Part shown: piece by piece, positions 52,000-64,000 of the stretch
How positions within the stretch are numbered: the stretch's first letter is position 1
Layout: each line of letters opens with the position of its first letter
NCBI RefSeq assembly: GCF_026262505.1
Contig: NC_067205.1
Coordinates: forward strand, 13,888,001 to 13,952,000
DNA: 64,000 nt
Direction of reading: 5' to 3'
From: Trichomonas vaginalis G3
Taxonomy: Eukaryota > Parabasalia > Trichomonadida > Trichomonadidae
Notes under the pieces: model-generated
The model's database searches: none
What the model was told of the DNA's origin: nothing
Seen by the model: only the letters and a program-made list of their open reading frames with translations
Position numbers and translations under genes: made by a program

Positions 52000-54200
52000 C
52001 TAATCAAAATTAGATCCAGACATATCCTGGTCTTTGTCTGCAAGCATTCGCAGCATGATATGTTCAAGTGCTTCAACAGTGATTGTATATCCATTTATCC
52101 CCAACTCTTTAACGTTTTCATCCATAAATTTAACAATTTTGGAATTTCGTCACAAACAGGGATCATTATTGACTCAGACATCTCATAGTCTAAAAACAGC
52201 ATTTGGAACTATTTTCTGAATGAAATTCAAGACTTCTTCTGCTTTATCAAACAATTTGCGTTTCATTATCCATCAAAATTCAGTCTGTAGCCGCATTTGT
52301 ATCTTGCTCGTAACTCTGAAGGTGTTCCCATGAAAATTATTTTTCCTTCGTCCATCACGAAAACTCTACTTGCAACACTTTCTCCTTCTTCCAGACTATG
52401 GCTTGCAATTATCGTTGTAGTGTTCACGAAATAAGAAGCCATCTTCCAAAGAAGCTGTCTTTCGTAAGCATCAACTCCAGACGTAGGTTCATCCAAGATT
52501 ACTAAAAGAAGGTGCTCCGATGTATGCCATAGCAACAGAAAACACATCTTTTCTGGCCGCCAGAGAGATTTTTCGGATCACTAAATAACAAATCATCAAT
52601 ATTAAGTTTTTGATGTTATATAATCTATATGATCTTGGATCTTTTCATTACTAGCTCCTCTCAATCGACCAAAAAACTCAAGATGCTCCTTCACAGTCAA
52701 TCCTTCAGCAAAAACATTTTCTTGGTAACAGAAGCCAGTACATTTCTGGAGATCAACGAAATCAGCATTGAATCCATTAACCTTAAGTTTTCCTTCATCA
52801 CAAGGAATGGCTCCTGTTAATGAAGATAATAATGTTGTTTTTCCGCTTCCGTTTGGGCCAATGATCAAAATTTTTTCTCCACTGCCTATAGCAAAGTCAA
52901 GGGAATCAATAGCTTTTTATAACTCTCTTTCCTTTGTATACTTTTGTTAGGTGAGAGACAGAAAGAAAGGGGGTATCACCACAATTTGCAGGTGCCATAT
53001 CTTTTCTTGATTTCCAAAATCGTTTCCAAGCTGTCAAGGAGAACATTTTTGTTATTCTATCTCAGGAATACCCCACTCCTTAGGAGATATTAAAATTAAG
53101 AACAACAAGATTCGTAAAATAACAAATTATTTGAATAACCAAAGCAATAATAAGAGTTTTGTTCGAATGTGATATATATGGGTGTCTCTAGGATCTAAAT
53201 TTGTCTATCCCATGTTGTGAAAAATAACTCTGTACCGTACAAGCCGGAAAATAATAAATCTAAGTTTTCATATTTGAATCCAGGAAAGAAATCAAAGGCC
53301 ATCCAGCTTCAATCATAAGTAAATAGTAGATTGTAAGCAGTCCAAACTTTTTTGGAGTGTTAAAAAGCGGAACAAAGCAAATTCCAACGAAATATATAGC
53401 AAAAGAAGCCAGAAGTAAGAATAAATACAACTCTCCAAATTTTACATTGTGCAATTTTGTATGCATCATGTGTTGTTTCCAAAATTGCAAAAATAAAAGA
53501 TGAAACAGCACAAAAACAAAGATCTATTAACACAAAACCTGTCCAGAGAATGATATCACTAATACCTGATGTATTCATCAGTACTAATGTCTTGTTATGC
53601 ATCCAATTACTTAGAATATCAAAATTACTTACCATAAAAGAAATAAACAGATGCAAATAAACAACTTCCCATATGAATTTATGACGAATTTTATAGCCTT
53701 GAAATGAATAAATAGATGCCTTTGCACCAATTTTGTTTTGGATTTTTGAAATTTTTCTTAGAAAGATAAAGTGATTGCTGGAAACTGTTGTGATATTGAT
53801 CTTTTTAAAAATTATCTGATGAGCTAATGTCAAATGTATCCTTAATATTTAAAATTTAGTTGAATTTCTATAACAAATTAGCTCTGGATGATTGTTTTCT
53901 ATATGATATATTACAATAAGACTGTTATCATATGAATCCGGTCGAATTGTAATTGATTTTGATTGAGGATAATCATTGATTGATGAATACTGAGAAAATG
54001 AATAGTTTTGTGATGGAATAATCTTAACATGCTTATCATCAACGATATTTGCAAGATGAGAGAAACTGAAATGTAGAAAGAGGGTAATACTGATATGACT
54101 TCATGCGCATCTGAATGACTATCCTCATCCAGCATCTAAAGGAGTAAACCAGGGTGATCTTACCCAAATCTTTACTATGCATCATTAAAGATCGTTGCAT
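52000..54200 (-). pseudogene. ABCA-type transporter in the second copy
   Basis: Follows 27786-29984. The shared in-frame TAG between membrane and nucleotide-binding parts is present near 53200. In addition there are several single-base indels, for example near 52505, 52540 and 52915. Walker A and the signature region can still be recognised in separate pieces. Confidence 0.75.
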
Positions 54201-55085
54201 TTCATTCAATTAGATCGTAAAATCAACTGATCCAATTTTTTCCGAGGTTAATAAATAATTCAAAATCCCTCAACTTTTCAGAAGATTGAGAATACTCTCA
54301 ATTTTTTTTGAATCAGGAGACTAACAATTCCAAAAGGTTAATTGTTTTGATTTCAAATCTTTAATCACAAGACTCTTTGTATATCTTTACTATTGCGCCA
54401 TTTTTTTTCCAGCTTTCGGAATTAAAATCAAGGTGTTTTTGAATTATTGAGACAAAATTACTTCATGACACATCTGCAAAAGTATCAATGGGTTATATGA
54501 ATGTAGTTTTGTATTATAGAAATAACAATCTCTCAAGCAAGTTTGCAACATAAAACTTTTCACCAGTTCTCTCGAATAAATGAGTTAAAGATAGTTGTTC
54601 TCAGATCCCAGCTGTTCATTTTGGGATCATATGAATATTGGAAAAAACCTAAAGATACTAGACTATTTTATGCATTATTACCCAATCTGCACTACATTTT
54701 GCAGTACATTTCATGAACATATCCAATGAAAAAATGATTTTTTTTCCGCCAAAATTTCAATTTTCCATATAATTTCGCATATTTTGATTGTTTTTTATTG
54801 ACAATATTTTTTTATCATATATCATTGATGTCGCATCGATATCAGAAGCATTAACTATACACAGTGGATAGTAGTATATGGATTTACGCTATGTGGATAT
54901 GCTGGGCTGTATTTTTTCCATGTTTCAAAAAAGTTGTTCAGAAATTGAACTCATTTTAAAATTTTAAGATCAAATGTTACGGTTTATGAAACACACAGTA
55001 ATTTTAATATGAAAGTCAAAAAATCGGGAATGAAATACAATAATTCAAAATAACATTTAATTAATCGTTTCTAATTCATCAAAGT

Positions 55086-55859
55086 TCAGCTCAAAATGAA
55101 TAAACTTGAAGGGTCCATACTATTTGTCTTAATAAGGTCAAGCAAATGAAGTGTTCCAATGAAGCCAGAATATTGCATTCCAAACAGGTAGGATAACTGC
55201 TACTGTCATTGAGGGAATCCATTACTAATATTATTGTATTCAACTTTAGACTGAAATTCAACTGGAGAAGACTTTTGCTCGTGATTTTGTATCATCTTCA
55301 TCATAAATTCATCGGGTTGGATACCAAGATCTCTTGGAATTTCTTTGAAATAAGCTGGTATCTATATCTGCATTGAACATCTGTTCTTCCAACCAAAACA
55401 TTTGAAACTTTGGTCCATGAATGATCTCCAAATTGCTGCACGGATGAAATAAGAAGAGAATCTTCTTCTTGAGACCATTGACTCTTATTAATTAATGGAC
55501 AGAGAGATCTGTTCCACCTCTGTGTGCATTGACTTCTTGTTCTTCACTTCCGACATATGAAGAAACAGCCTTAAAATTATTCAGACCGAATTTATGAATT
55601 CCAGTGATTAGCCTTATGTCTTCAGTAGAAGAACCAGAACGTGAAATTCTTGGATTTAGAATTAGAATTTTTTGTAATACGAGGGGTTATGGGATCCATA
55701 TTCATCCATCATACTCTTAAGGCTAGATATAGGGGCAGACGTGCCACATGCACCCTTACATTTGTCTAAAGCATTTTTCATACGAAAATTGCTTTGTGAT
55801 GAATCCATAGAGTACAGTCCTTACAGCCTGCTGGCATTCTACAGCAACATTCCTGATCA
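55086..55859 (-). pseudogene. Myb gene in the second copy
   Basis: Matches 30869-31642. Single-base indels, for example near 55338 and 55545, break the repeats apart. The ATG equivalent is at 55712. Confidence 0.7.
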
Positions 55860-56526
55860 AGTTCTCGATAAAATGTTTGAGAATGTTTTGTGTTACTTAG
55901 CTCTTTTTGTGAAGGAATTGAAAAAAGAAATTGAATAAAAATTATAGCTTTGAAAAAATATGGCATATTAATCAGTATCATGATCACTTTATAATTAAAC
56001 TTGTTATTGATGACATTTTTTATTTTTCTATGATTCGTGTTAAATAATATCGAGATATATGCATGCATAATAACTATGAATCAGATTTAATTAATAATTG
56101 CTTTATCAAAATTCTATATGATATTTAAATGACATGTTTACTTCGATGTTGTAAACAGAAATTCATCAAAAGTGACACCTCAGAAAAGCTAAAATATTGA
56201 ATTTTTGGAACTTTTGATAGAGCACGTTTTTAAATATTAATTAAAGTAAATGTATATTTTGTAAAGATTCTTTTTAAATAAAAAAAAAATTTTGAAGAAG
56301 AACACAAAATCTTCTGAAAAATAATATCACATAAACTCATATTATTTTCTAATATATAACTATTTTATATAAAAATCAAATTCAATGATCTTAAAAGCGA
56401 AGGATAAACCTCAAATTTACGAATATAATGAGTGGGAATATAATGCTTATCTATCATAAAACCATATGAAATATCAATTTTTGCTTTACGCCTAATTTTT
56501 GACGACAATTACGCAAAAAATGTTAA

Positions 56527-58583
56527 GGGTATAGTCCACTAAAAATTTTTAAGTTTTGACAATGAAAATAAGCTCTGTGACCATGTAAATATATATCTAT
56601 GCAAAACGAGAGGTTATGCCATATTTTTTTTAGTTATCAAATTTTCCTTTTTTGAGAGAAGTCTCTCAATAATTTGAGAAGAATCTTTGATATAAAGAGA
56701 TACACATTTGTAGAACGAAGTAAGTGTTTTCCAAACATTTTATATGTTCATCCTGTATAACAATATAAAGCTGCATAGTGCCATCTTGTGCGTTTGCTAT
56801 TTTATGTACTTTTCATTGAAATAATCCCTCTTCTTGGGTGATTTTAACAGTCAACTCAATTTTAAAATAAAGATTTCATCAAAATGATTTCGAAATTCGG
56901 AATATTGATTATATAAATAGCACTGTTAACATATTTTGGATGAGTAAAAAATACCTTGTTTTGTATGCATTTAGTACACCTTTATTTTTGATTAAAACTA
57001 TAAATTTTTATTCCTTATATAATAAATAGTATATGTTACATAAACATGAAATTCAATAGCATTCAATTTTGGATTTTTTAGATTTGGTAAATTTTAGAAG
57101 AAATAAAATCAGCAATCAAAATAAAGAAACTTTTTTTGTATCTTCTATGATTACCTTTTTGGTACTAAATTTTGCATTAATAAGTAAATTATCTGTATTA
57201 TTCTGTGAGCACAAGCCCTCAGTTATGCTGGTATGGAATGAGGAATCGTCATTTTGCGAAGAAGAACGCGATTATTAAGGTAATTTTGAGAATTGTCTTG
57301 AATTATTTAAAATTAAAGTTAATTGAATAGGTAGGATAACTAGCCTTTGCTAAATTTGTATAATTTGACCTTATTCTAGTTGGATCTGAGAATATTTTGC
57401 TGAAATAATAAATTATATCGCCGATTTATGAAAATTTCTCTGATAGGACCGACTCGCTGAAACGTATTAGTGTTAATGGTAACTTGTCTGAATTTTCAAA
57501 TTTTTTTCGAAATCCAAAAAATCACAAACAAAAGCAGCAAAATTAGATTTGCATTTAAGGTTTTCATTTTTTATTGGAAAATAAAAATATTTTTTCCCCA
57601 ATAAAGTTTGTTTTTACTTTTGAGAGGAATAGAAACGTTATTTTGGAATTTTGAAAAGACAGAAATGTTCCATTTTTAATGTAGATTCTAAAATGGGGTC
57701 AAATTTTTGATTGAACCGTTATCCATTGAAAAACCTCGATTTTAAAATGTTATTCCAAAATATTCATCTAATGATATAGTATATATTTATTAATTATTAC
57801 TTTTTATTCAACTTTCACTTTGGCGGATTTCATTTTTTTGTTGTTGTATGGGCCATATTGTTCACCCAAAACGGAAAACAAAGGCAATGCATAACATTTT
57901 ACTCCACGAACGTCTCGACTCTCAGCGCGACAGATGCTTGGTGCTTGCATAATGACCGGAATGCCATATACAAAAGGTGCTCGCTTTCTTTCTCTTTGTG
58001 GAACTAAGCCCCTGTGAAGAGTGGTGTCATGAGACAACAGAGATTTTGTGACGATAAGATTAGAAGACTTAAAAGTATTTCCCTAATGCTGTCGAGAAAG
58101 TCCTTCAGTGGTTATACTTATCCATTGATGCAAAGTGGACGCACAGGCGAAACTCGCCAAGTTGTACAGTAACTGCGCTCGATGCTGTCACAAAAAGAGT
58201 TCTTGCATGCGTGAACATCAACCATATTGGTGGAAACAGACAGCATGCTCAGTATTCCGGAGCTTCCAACAATATGGAAAGTGCTGAAACTCGAATCATC
58301 TTGAAGCAATTAAAGAAATACAATATCTTGAAAGATGTTAAAGAGATTATTAAAGACCGAGATAACAAAAGTGTCTCTGTCTTTAAAGAATTTGGCGTCT
58401 CTCATCTTGAAAGATTCGATCCAGGTCATGTATCAAAAAAATCTCAAAAGATTTTACAAAGTTCTCAGCTTCTCATAAGACATTTGAAGTTTTCAACGAC
58501 AAGACTCAGAAGATTGAAAAAATAGAGAGACCTTTCTGGGGTCTGAATGCAAGCCTAAGTATGTGGCTTTGGTCATGTTTTGC
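56527..58583 (+). mobile_element. Kolobok-like transposon, second copy, cut at right
   Basis: The left end GGGTATAGT follows TTAA at 56523-56526, as at 32310. The element runs to 58583, inside the transposase gene (from ATG 57848), and then joins Maverick D. The right third and right inverted repeat are absent. The transposase part carries several frameshifts and a few substitutions. Confidence 0.8.
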
Positions 58584-60793
58584 ACATATACGACTGACTT
58601 ATATAAACAGAACCTTGCACCATTTAAAGATTTGACATATGCTCCAAAGTATTGTGTACAACTGAAGAAGAAAGCCGAGTCAAAAGAAGTAAATAAAAAT
58701 AAGTGCAAGTTCATTCCTGAGCACGTTTTCTTTGCTGACTTTGAGTGCAGTACCGATGGCTTTCATAAAGCTTTTAACATATGTTATGACAGTGAAGATG
58801 GTTCAGTGAGTGAAAGCATTTGGGGTCAGAACTGTGCAACAGAATTTTTGGACGACTTCCTGACAAGAGTTTAATATATTTCCATAACCTCAGTTATGAT
58901 ATAAACTTCATCTTAAGACACATGACAGAAGTGAAAGGAACTCCCATCATTAAAGGTTCACGAACAATGCAAATAACTGGCTTATATAAAGGAAGGGCAA
59001 TTATTATAAAAGACTCTTACAGTGTTATAAATAAGAAGCTTAAACTATTTCCTGCTATGTTTAACTTACAAACAGGACCGAAAGAAGTATTTCCATACAA
59101 CTACTACAGCAGTGTTTTGTTAGCAAATGACAACAGAACTGGTGTCATTTCTGAAGCATGTAAGTTTATCCGGGATGCAGATACATTCATGAAAAACATA
59201 GATTCCATCAAAGGTTGCAGAATAGATGAGAACCACTTCGACTTAGAAAAGTATAGCACATTTTATTGCAAACAAGATGTAAGAATTTTAAGAGAAGGTT
59301 TTGTTAAGTTCCGCAATGACATATTGAAAGAATTTGATTTAAACGTTTATGACTACGTTAGTATTTGTTCAATTGCTAACAAATTGTTTGAGAACAGAGT
59401 GTACTTCCCGAATGGAAATTTATATGACCTCTCAAATAAACCAAGAGAATTTATTTCACGCTGTATTCAAGGTGGAAGATGTATGCTGTCAGATAACATT
59501 AAACAAAAGAGCGAAAAGAAACTCATTGCTGACTTCGACGCTGTTTCATTATATCCATCAGCTATAGCAAGACTTTATACTTTAGAAGGTATTCCAAAGG
59601 TTATGAAGAAAGAAATGTTAAGCACAGAGTATCTCATGAGACATTTATTCGATGACGACCAAAAGGAACCCATTGGTGAAAAGTTTATGTCTGGCTTCTT
59701 TGTTCTCATTAAGATAACAGAGATTGGAATACATAGACACTTTCCTTTAATAGTTTGTGACCCTGAACTAAATCCAGAACTTAACGTTCCCAGAAGTTCA
59801 AACACTTGCTGTTTAATGTATGTTGACCATATAACATTACAAGACCTCATAAAATATCAAGGTGTCAAATGTGAAGTGTTGCAAGGATACTATTACGATG
59901 GAAACAGAGATATTAGAATAAGAGATGAAGTAAAGAAGTTGTTTGAGTTAAGGTTAAAGTATAAGAAAGAAGGAAATCCTTTGCAAGAAAATATAAAGCT
60001 CATTCTGAACAGTATTTATGGCAAAACTATTCTATCTCCTATTGAGTCAAAAATAACCATAGTAAATGACAAAGATGCTATAAGATATGCCATCAGAAAC
60101 TACAACCATATAGTGAAGTTCGAAGGTTTGGATGGTTCAGATAAAACTATTTTCAAGCTAACGAAAAGCATTTGCAGACACTTTAACTTCTGTCCACTTG
60201 GTGTTAACATTCTGTCTATGTCGAAGAGAATAATGTGTGAAGTATTCTGTACTGCTGAGGACTTAGGAATGGACATCTTTTATAGCGATACGGACAGTAT
60301 GCATCTCTACAATGAAGATATCCCTCGTTTAGCTGAAGAGTTTGAGAAACGTTATGGAAGAGTTCTCATTGGTAAAAACCTTGGTCAATTTCATAGCGAC
60401 TTTGCAGAAATCACACCTGGAAAACAAAGTTTAGCATACAAGTCAATATTTTGTGGAAAGAAGACTTACATAGACTTACTCACGAATGATTTAAATGAAG
60501 TTGCATTTCACTGCAGAATGAAAGGCGTGAAGCAAGATGTTATTGCTTTAACCGCTAATGAAATGTTTCCTGACTCTGTTCAGTGTTTCTATGATGAAGA
60601 TAAAGGTTTAATGGTTCCGCAAGGAACATATGACAAAGACTCTGAGTTCAGTTTAATGAAACTTTACAAAGCACTTTATGACGGTCAAGAGATTGGATTT
60701 GACTTATGTAAGTCATGTCAACCTTGCTTTGAAGAGAAGTTTAACTTCTCAATAACGACTAAAACAAGCTTTATTCGTAAGTTGAAGTTCTGA
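58583..60793 (+). pseudogene. polB: Family B DNA polymerase of Maverick D
   Basis: Lacks the N-terminal region. Exonuclease blocks (FADFECSTDG near 58733, HNLSYDINFI near 58881, YCKQDVRIL near 59266), motif A (DFDAVSLYPSA near 59533), motif B (LILNSIYGK near 60000) and motif C (YSDTDSMHLY near 60285) are all readable. Against copy A, substitutions cluster around motif C and near the C terminus. Fossil, broken about once besides the truncation. Confidence 0.88.
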
Positions 60794-60853
60794 GGTCATT
60801 TATTTTTGTCAGCAATGAGGTCATTCGTGATAAAAATAAGCCCATGTGGTCAT

Positions 60854-61710
60854 TTACAATACTGCGATGGTAGAGTTTAAGAGTTGTGCTTCAATGTAGA
60901 GACAGTCCTTATGGTCTGGAGGTAGCAAAACAGGTGCTTTATGGTCATGAGTGGAGAACATGTCTATCCAAAACTCACGATTGAAGCCAGTTAATTTATA
61001 GTATTTAGGGTTAGGAAGTGGTGAAGTTCTTGTATGACCAATGAACTCATTTTCAACTCCCTTACTTAAGTTTGAATATAATATAGCTTGCTTTCTATCC
61101 CAAATACCTGGAAATCTAATTTCGGAAAATTCATTTTTCCTCGGAAGCATTGCATCATAATTGAAAACATTCTTGAAATCATCACTTGGTTCAGAGATTT
61201 GAAATCTTATACGTAATGGATTTTTTTCTTTTTAGCTACTTCATTGAATGGTGAGAATACAATGAATTGACAGTCATGAGTTCCATCTTCATTTTCATTA
61301 AATTCATAATGAAAGTCTATAAGTTGTGGCTGACTACCTTCTTCTTTCAGTTGTGCAAGAAACTCACGTAAAGGCTGTAAAGTTTGTACTTCAATGTTAA
61401 ACTTTTTCTCGAACATCTCATTAAATGAAATCATACATTGTTGCAATGTTGTATCGTCTTTAAAGTATTTGTATATGTGAATGTTTTGGGCGCTTAAAGA
61501 CTGTTCGTCATTTTCTATCTCGACTTGAAGTATAAAGTCAACCTTTCTGAAAGCACGTGTTATATACATAGATGTTATGCCAATGTACTTCTCTTCATTT
61601 ATGTTCACAATCCAGTCTGTTGGAAACTTAAACGTTACTCTGTTCCCCTTTATTTTGACGTCAGGGTTTTCACTACTGAACGCAACAGATAAAGGTATTT
61701 GTCTATACAT
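60854..61710 (-). pseudogene. Penton-like gene of Maverick D
   Basis: Counterpart of 12690-13547 in the same place and orientation, with the same TTTTTATCCGAATTAA leader on the minus strand. Broken about once. The part nearest the polymerase is the most diverged. Confidence 0.65.
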
Positions 61711-61734
61711 TTAATTCGGATAAAAATAAACCAT

Positions 61735-61995
61735 TTACTCTTTCTTTGCTTCAGCTTCTTTAGCTTTTGCTTCAGCTTCTTCTCTAGCTTTCTTCGCCAG
61801 CAAACGTGGGTTCTTTTGTCTTCCAGCAGCTAATGCAGCAAGTTGTTTTTCACTAAGTTTTCTCTTTGGTCTCTCTGGCTTTTGTTCTTGTTTTTGTTCC
61901 TTCAGTTCGGATAAAATTTGCTCACGAATTTCTTTCTTCAATGCTTCAACATCTATGACCCCTTGGGTCTTGTCCGTAGGGCTTGTCTGAGTCAT
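61735..61995 (-). CDS. Small basic coiled-coil protein of Maverick D
   Basis: An 86-residue frame with ATG at 61995, like 13572-13826 but with two extra residues in the Ala/Lys/Glu C-terminal repeat (REEAEAKAKEAEAKKE), a typical slippage change. Confidence 0.55.
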   Translation of the reverse strand: MTQTSPTDKTQGVIDVEALKKEIREQILSELKEQKQEQKPERPKRKLSEKQLAALAAGRQKNPRLLAKKAREEAEAKAKEAEAKKE

Positions 61996-62040
61996 TTGAC
62001 TGCAGATAAAAAACAAAATTAAAACTTTAACCGATGTAAA

Positions 62041-62472
62041 ATGAGCTTGTCAAAATCAGAGCGAGAGTCTATTATATTAAATGACGCAAGAGGAATACAA
62101 CATCCTTTCTATTACGTAAGTCAGAGTAAAGATGGTAAAATATACGTAAGAAAAAGAAAGGTTCCATTAGCGAATGCAGAAAGCGACAACATTAAGGTGT
62201 ATGGCAAGGGTGAAGTCCACGAAGCCCATATAAAACCTTCTGTTCAAACTGAGTCAATAGAACCAGAAGAAAAGAAGCCAGATGTACTTTCAATAACGAA
62301 CCAAGAGCTTATTGCAAAGTTCGTGAATTTCATTGAAAAACAAACCGAGTCAAAGAACCCTGACCCACCAGTGAAAGAAGTTGAGACAAAAGAGAATGTA
62401 CAGTTCATTGAAAATGTCAAGAAACAACTTCCACCACGAATGCCAAGAAGAAGAGTGAGAATAATGAAGTAA
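62041..62472 (+). CDS. Maverick hypothetical protein, 143 aa, copy D
   Basis: Counterpart of 13872-14306, one residue shorter, with a few substitutions. Same compact N terminus and basic end (PPRMPRRRVRIMK). Confidence 0.55.
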   Translation: MSLSKSERESIILNDARGIQHPFYYVSQSKDGKIYVRKRKVPLANAESDNIKVYGKGEVHEAHIKPSVQTESIEPEEKKPDVLSITNQELIAKFVNFIEKQTESKNPDPPVKEVETKENVQFIENVKKQLPPRMPRRRVRIMK

Positions 62473-62499
62473 ATAGATATTTTTATCTGAAGTAAATAC

Positions 62500-64000
62500 A
62501 TGCAGAACGAACAGCTAAACGAATTTACTCCAGCAGAGCATATTCATCAGATTCGCTCATATTTCGATATCATAGACAATGCAGTTCAAATTGGTGACAC
62601 TAATAGAAAATATTCTGACGCAAAGATTCCATCACAACCTGGAACTGCTAAAGATAACACATGGGTAACATTCAATCTCTCACCTCCTGGTGAAAATATG
62701 TTGGACCTTTACAATACATTCATTACGTATAAAATGGAAGGTCAATTTATTGTAGATAAAGAAATTGGTTCAGGTTCCAATAAAACAAACCCACCAGGAT
62801 TTTGGATTGGTTTCGATGACGCTTTCTATGCAGTTGCTGGATATCAAATCCTTGCAAATGGTCGTATCGTATATTCTCAAGACAACGCAAGAGAAGAAGC
62901 ATATATAACTTCAAACTCACAAACTACCGAACAAATAAAGAAAGTAGATGTTTTCTCAAAGACTCGACATGAAGATGTATGGAGTCATTCGGGAACATGC
63001 AGAACAGGACAAATTGTTAGTGGTCCAATTACAGCAGGAAAATCATTTGATTTTAAGCTTCGTTTAAGAATTCCTGTTAGAAGATTCCTTCCATTAGAAG
63101 CTATTCGATTTATTCCAGCTTTTGCAGGAAACATTCAGCTTAAAGTAAAGTTCAGTAGCGACGCCTTACAATGCACATCTATATCTGTAAATGATATCAT
63201 TGCTTTCAATCCAACTCTTAAAGTTGCATTTGCTTCAGATTCAAATCCACCGACAAATAAATTTGTTCCATGGAATGAACCATTCACTATGATAACGAAG
63301 GCAGTAGAAGCTAGTGGAACAGTTACTATTACAACTGTAACCCAGCAACTATTTCGAACAAAGATGGATTTTAATGAATGTTTCATTCATCCAAAGTCAT
63401 TCTCTTTAGACCCTAACATTTATACAGAACTTGTAGAACATTATACAAACGAGGCTTTATGTTTTCCTGTTAAAGTTATGGATTGGATTCCTATGGACGG
63501 TTCATTCTCAAAGAATACAGATAGTTCAAGTGCAACATTTACAGCAGCTTATACGCCTATTAATGTTAAAAGTATTTGGGCACTATTTAGAAAGAAAGAC
63601 AACTATTATGTTAATTTTGAGAACCCTAAGTTTAAATATCTTCAGCTTTCCATGGGAGCTTATGGAAATATGCCTGCAGAACCTGAAAAATCATATGGAC
63701 CTGTATTTTATGAAATGGTTGCGAACCTGCAATACAAACAATGATATGATAGGATTTAATGAAGATGTTATGAGGTCATTGGTGGATGATGGTAGTGTGG
63801 AACATAAATGGGATAGCTATGACAACACACATTTCTTATGTGGTTTTCCAACAGAAGTGGACTTTTGCTTCCAGCAAGGTCAAACATCTACTGCTCCAAT
63901 AACATACAAATTGTCTGTTAAAGGACCTATTGAACTAGCAACTGAAAACGTACCAAAGCCACTTATTGGATTTATGAGGGATTGTTGCTTTGCCATTCAG
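62500..64000 (+). pseudogene. Probable major capsid gene of Maverick D, cut by edge
   Basis: Counterpart of 14334-15908 with the same TTTTTATCTGAAG leader. It runs off the right edge and is broken about once. Its last visible bases match copy B rather than A (TGCTTTGCCATTCAG). Confidence 0.65.

Larger units (their letters stand above)
36853..58583 (+). repeat. Second copy of 12894-34364, rich in small indels
   Basis: This 21.7-kb block repeats 12894-34364 in order and orientation: Maverick A right part, Maverick B right part, integrase fragment, tandem repeat, ankyrin, ABC, Myb, and the left two-thirds of the Kolobok-like transposon. It differs mainly by scattered one- or two-base insertions and deletions in coding and non-coding DNA alike, densest in its first 2 kb. 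This pattern resembles uncorrected long reads or a misassembled duplicate more than natural divergence, but a true duplication cannot be excluded. Confidence 0.85.
58583..64000 (+). mobile_element. Maverick/Polinton copy D, truncated at both sides
   Basis: Starts in the polymerase gene at the point matching 10419 of copy A, directly after the cut transposase, and continues through the penton-like and small-protein genes into the capsid gene at the right edge. It is diverged from A in patches and near identical elsewhere. It looks broken, with about three or four breaks. The left part is absent and the right part is outside the window. Confidence 0.85.

Overview
The window looks like nuclear DNA of a trichomonad parabasalid, most like Trichomonas vaginalis. 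It is AT-rich and nearly intron-free. The host-type genes are a DUF3447/ankyrin protein, an ABCA-type transporter, an R2R3 Myb protein and a Kolobok/Mutsu-type transposase. Two of these have TCATT initiator-like sites just before the ATG, as is typical of trichomonads. The species is an inference; no rRNA or tRNA is visible.

Most of the window is Maverick/Polinton DNA, treated here as fossil. Copy A (1-17370) is the right-hand part of one element whose left end lies outside the window. Its parts are phage-like tail-fibre genes, an rve integrase, a KilA-N protein, a protein-primed family B DNA polymerase, a probable penton, a probable major capsid protein, and small basic, membrane and coiled-coil proteins. 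No packaging ATPase or cysteine protease was found. Copy B (17371-22726) is the right-hand part of a near-identical element, starting inside its polymerase gene exactly where copy A ends. This fits A having inserted into B. B in turn abuts a decapitated, higher-GC rve integrase gene of another element (22727-23368).

Host-like DNA follows: a 120-bp tandem repeat (23772-24290), the ankyrin gene (25774-26976), the ABC transporter (27786-29984, minus strand, one in-frame TAG), the Myb gene (30869-31642, minus strand) and a complete TTAA-flanked DNA transposon (32314-35312). A repeat-rich stretch (35313-36792) holds a candidate MITE, a GC palindrome, an 84-nt pyrimidine tract and a family of imperfect hairpins.

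From 36853 to 58583 the window repeats 12894-34364 in the same order and orientation. This second copy is full of short insertions and deletions in coding and non-coding DNA alike, densest at its left end, with few substitutions. That looks more like uncorrected long-read sequence or misassembly than evolutionary decay, so its ORF fragments should not be counted as independent genes. At 58583 it breaks inside the transposase gene and joins, with one shared base, polymerase DNA of a further Maverick copy D. D runs to the right edge (polymerase, penton, small proteins, capsid) and is patchily diverged from A and B.

The most notable signals are a phage tail-collar module in a eukaryotic Maverick; a leader motif (T-rich, then TTTTTATYTG) before many Maverick genes on both strands; short triloop hairpins inside Maverick coding sequence; and a perfect 63-bp inverted repeat bracketing one gene, with related copies elsewhere in the element.
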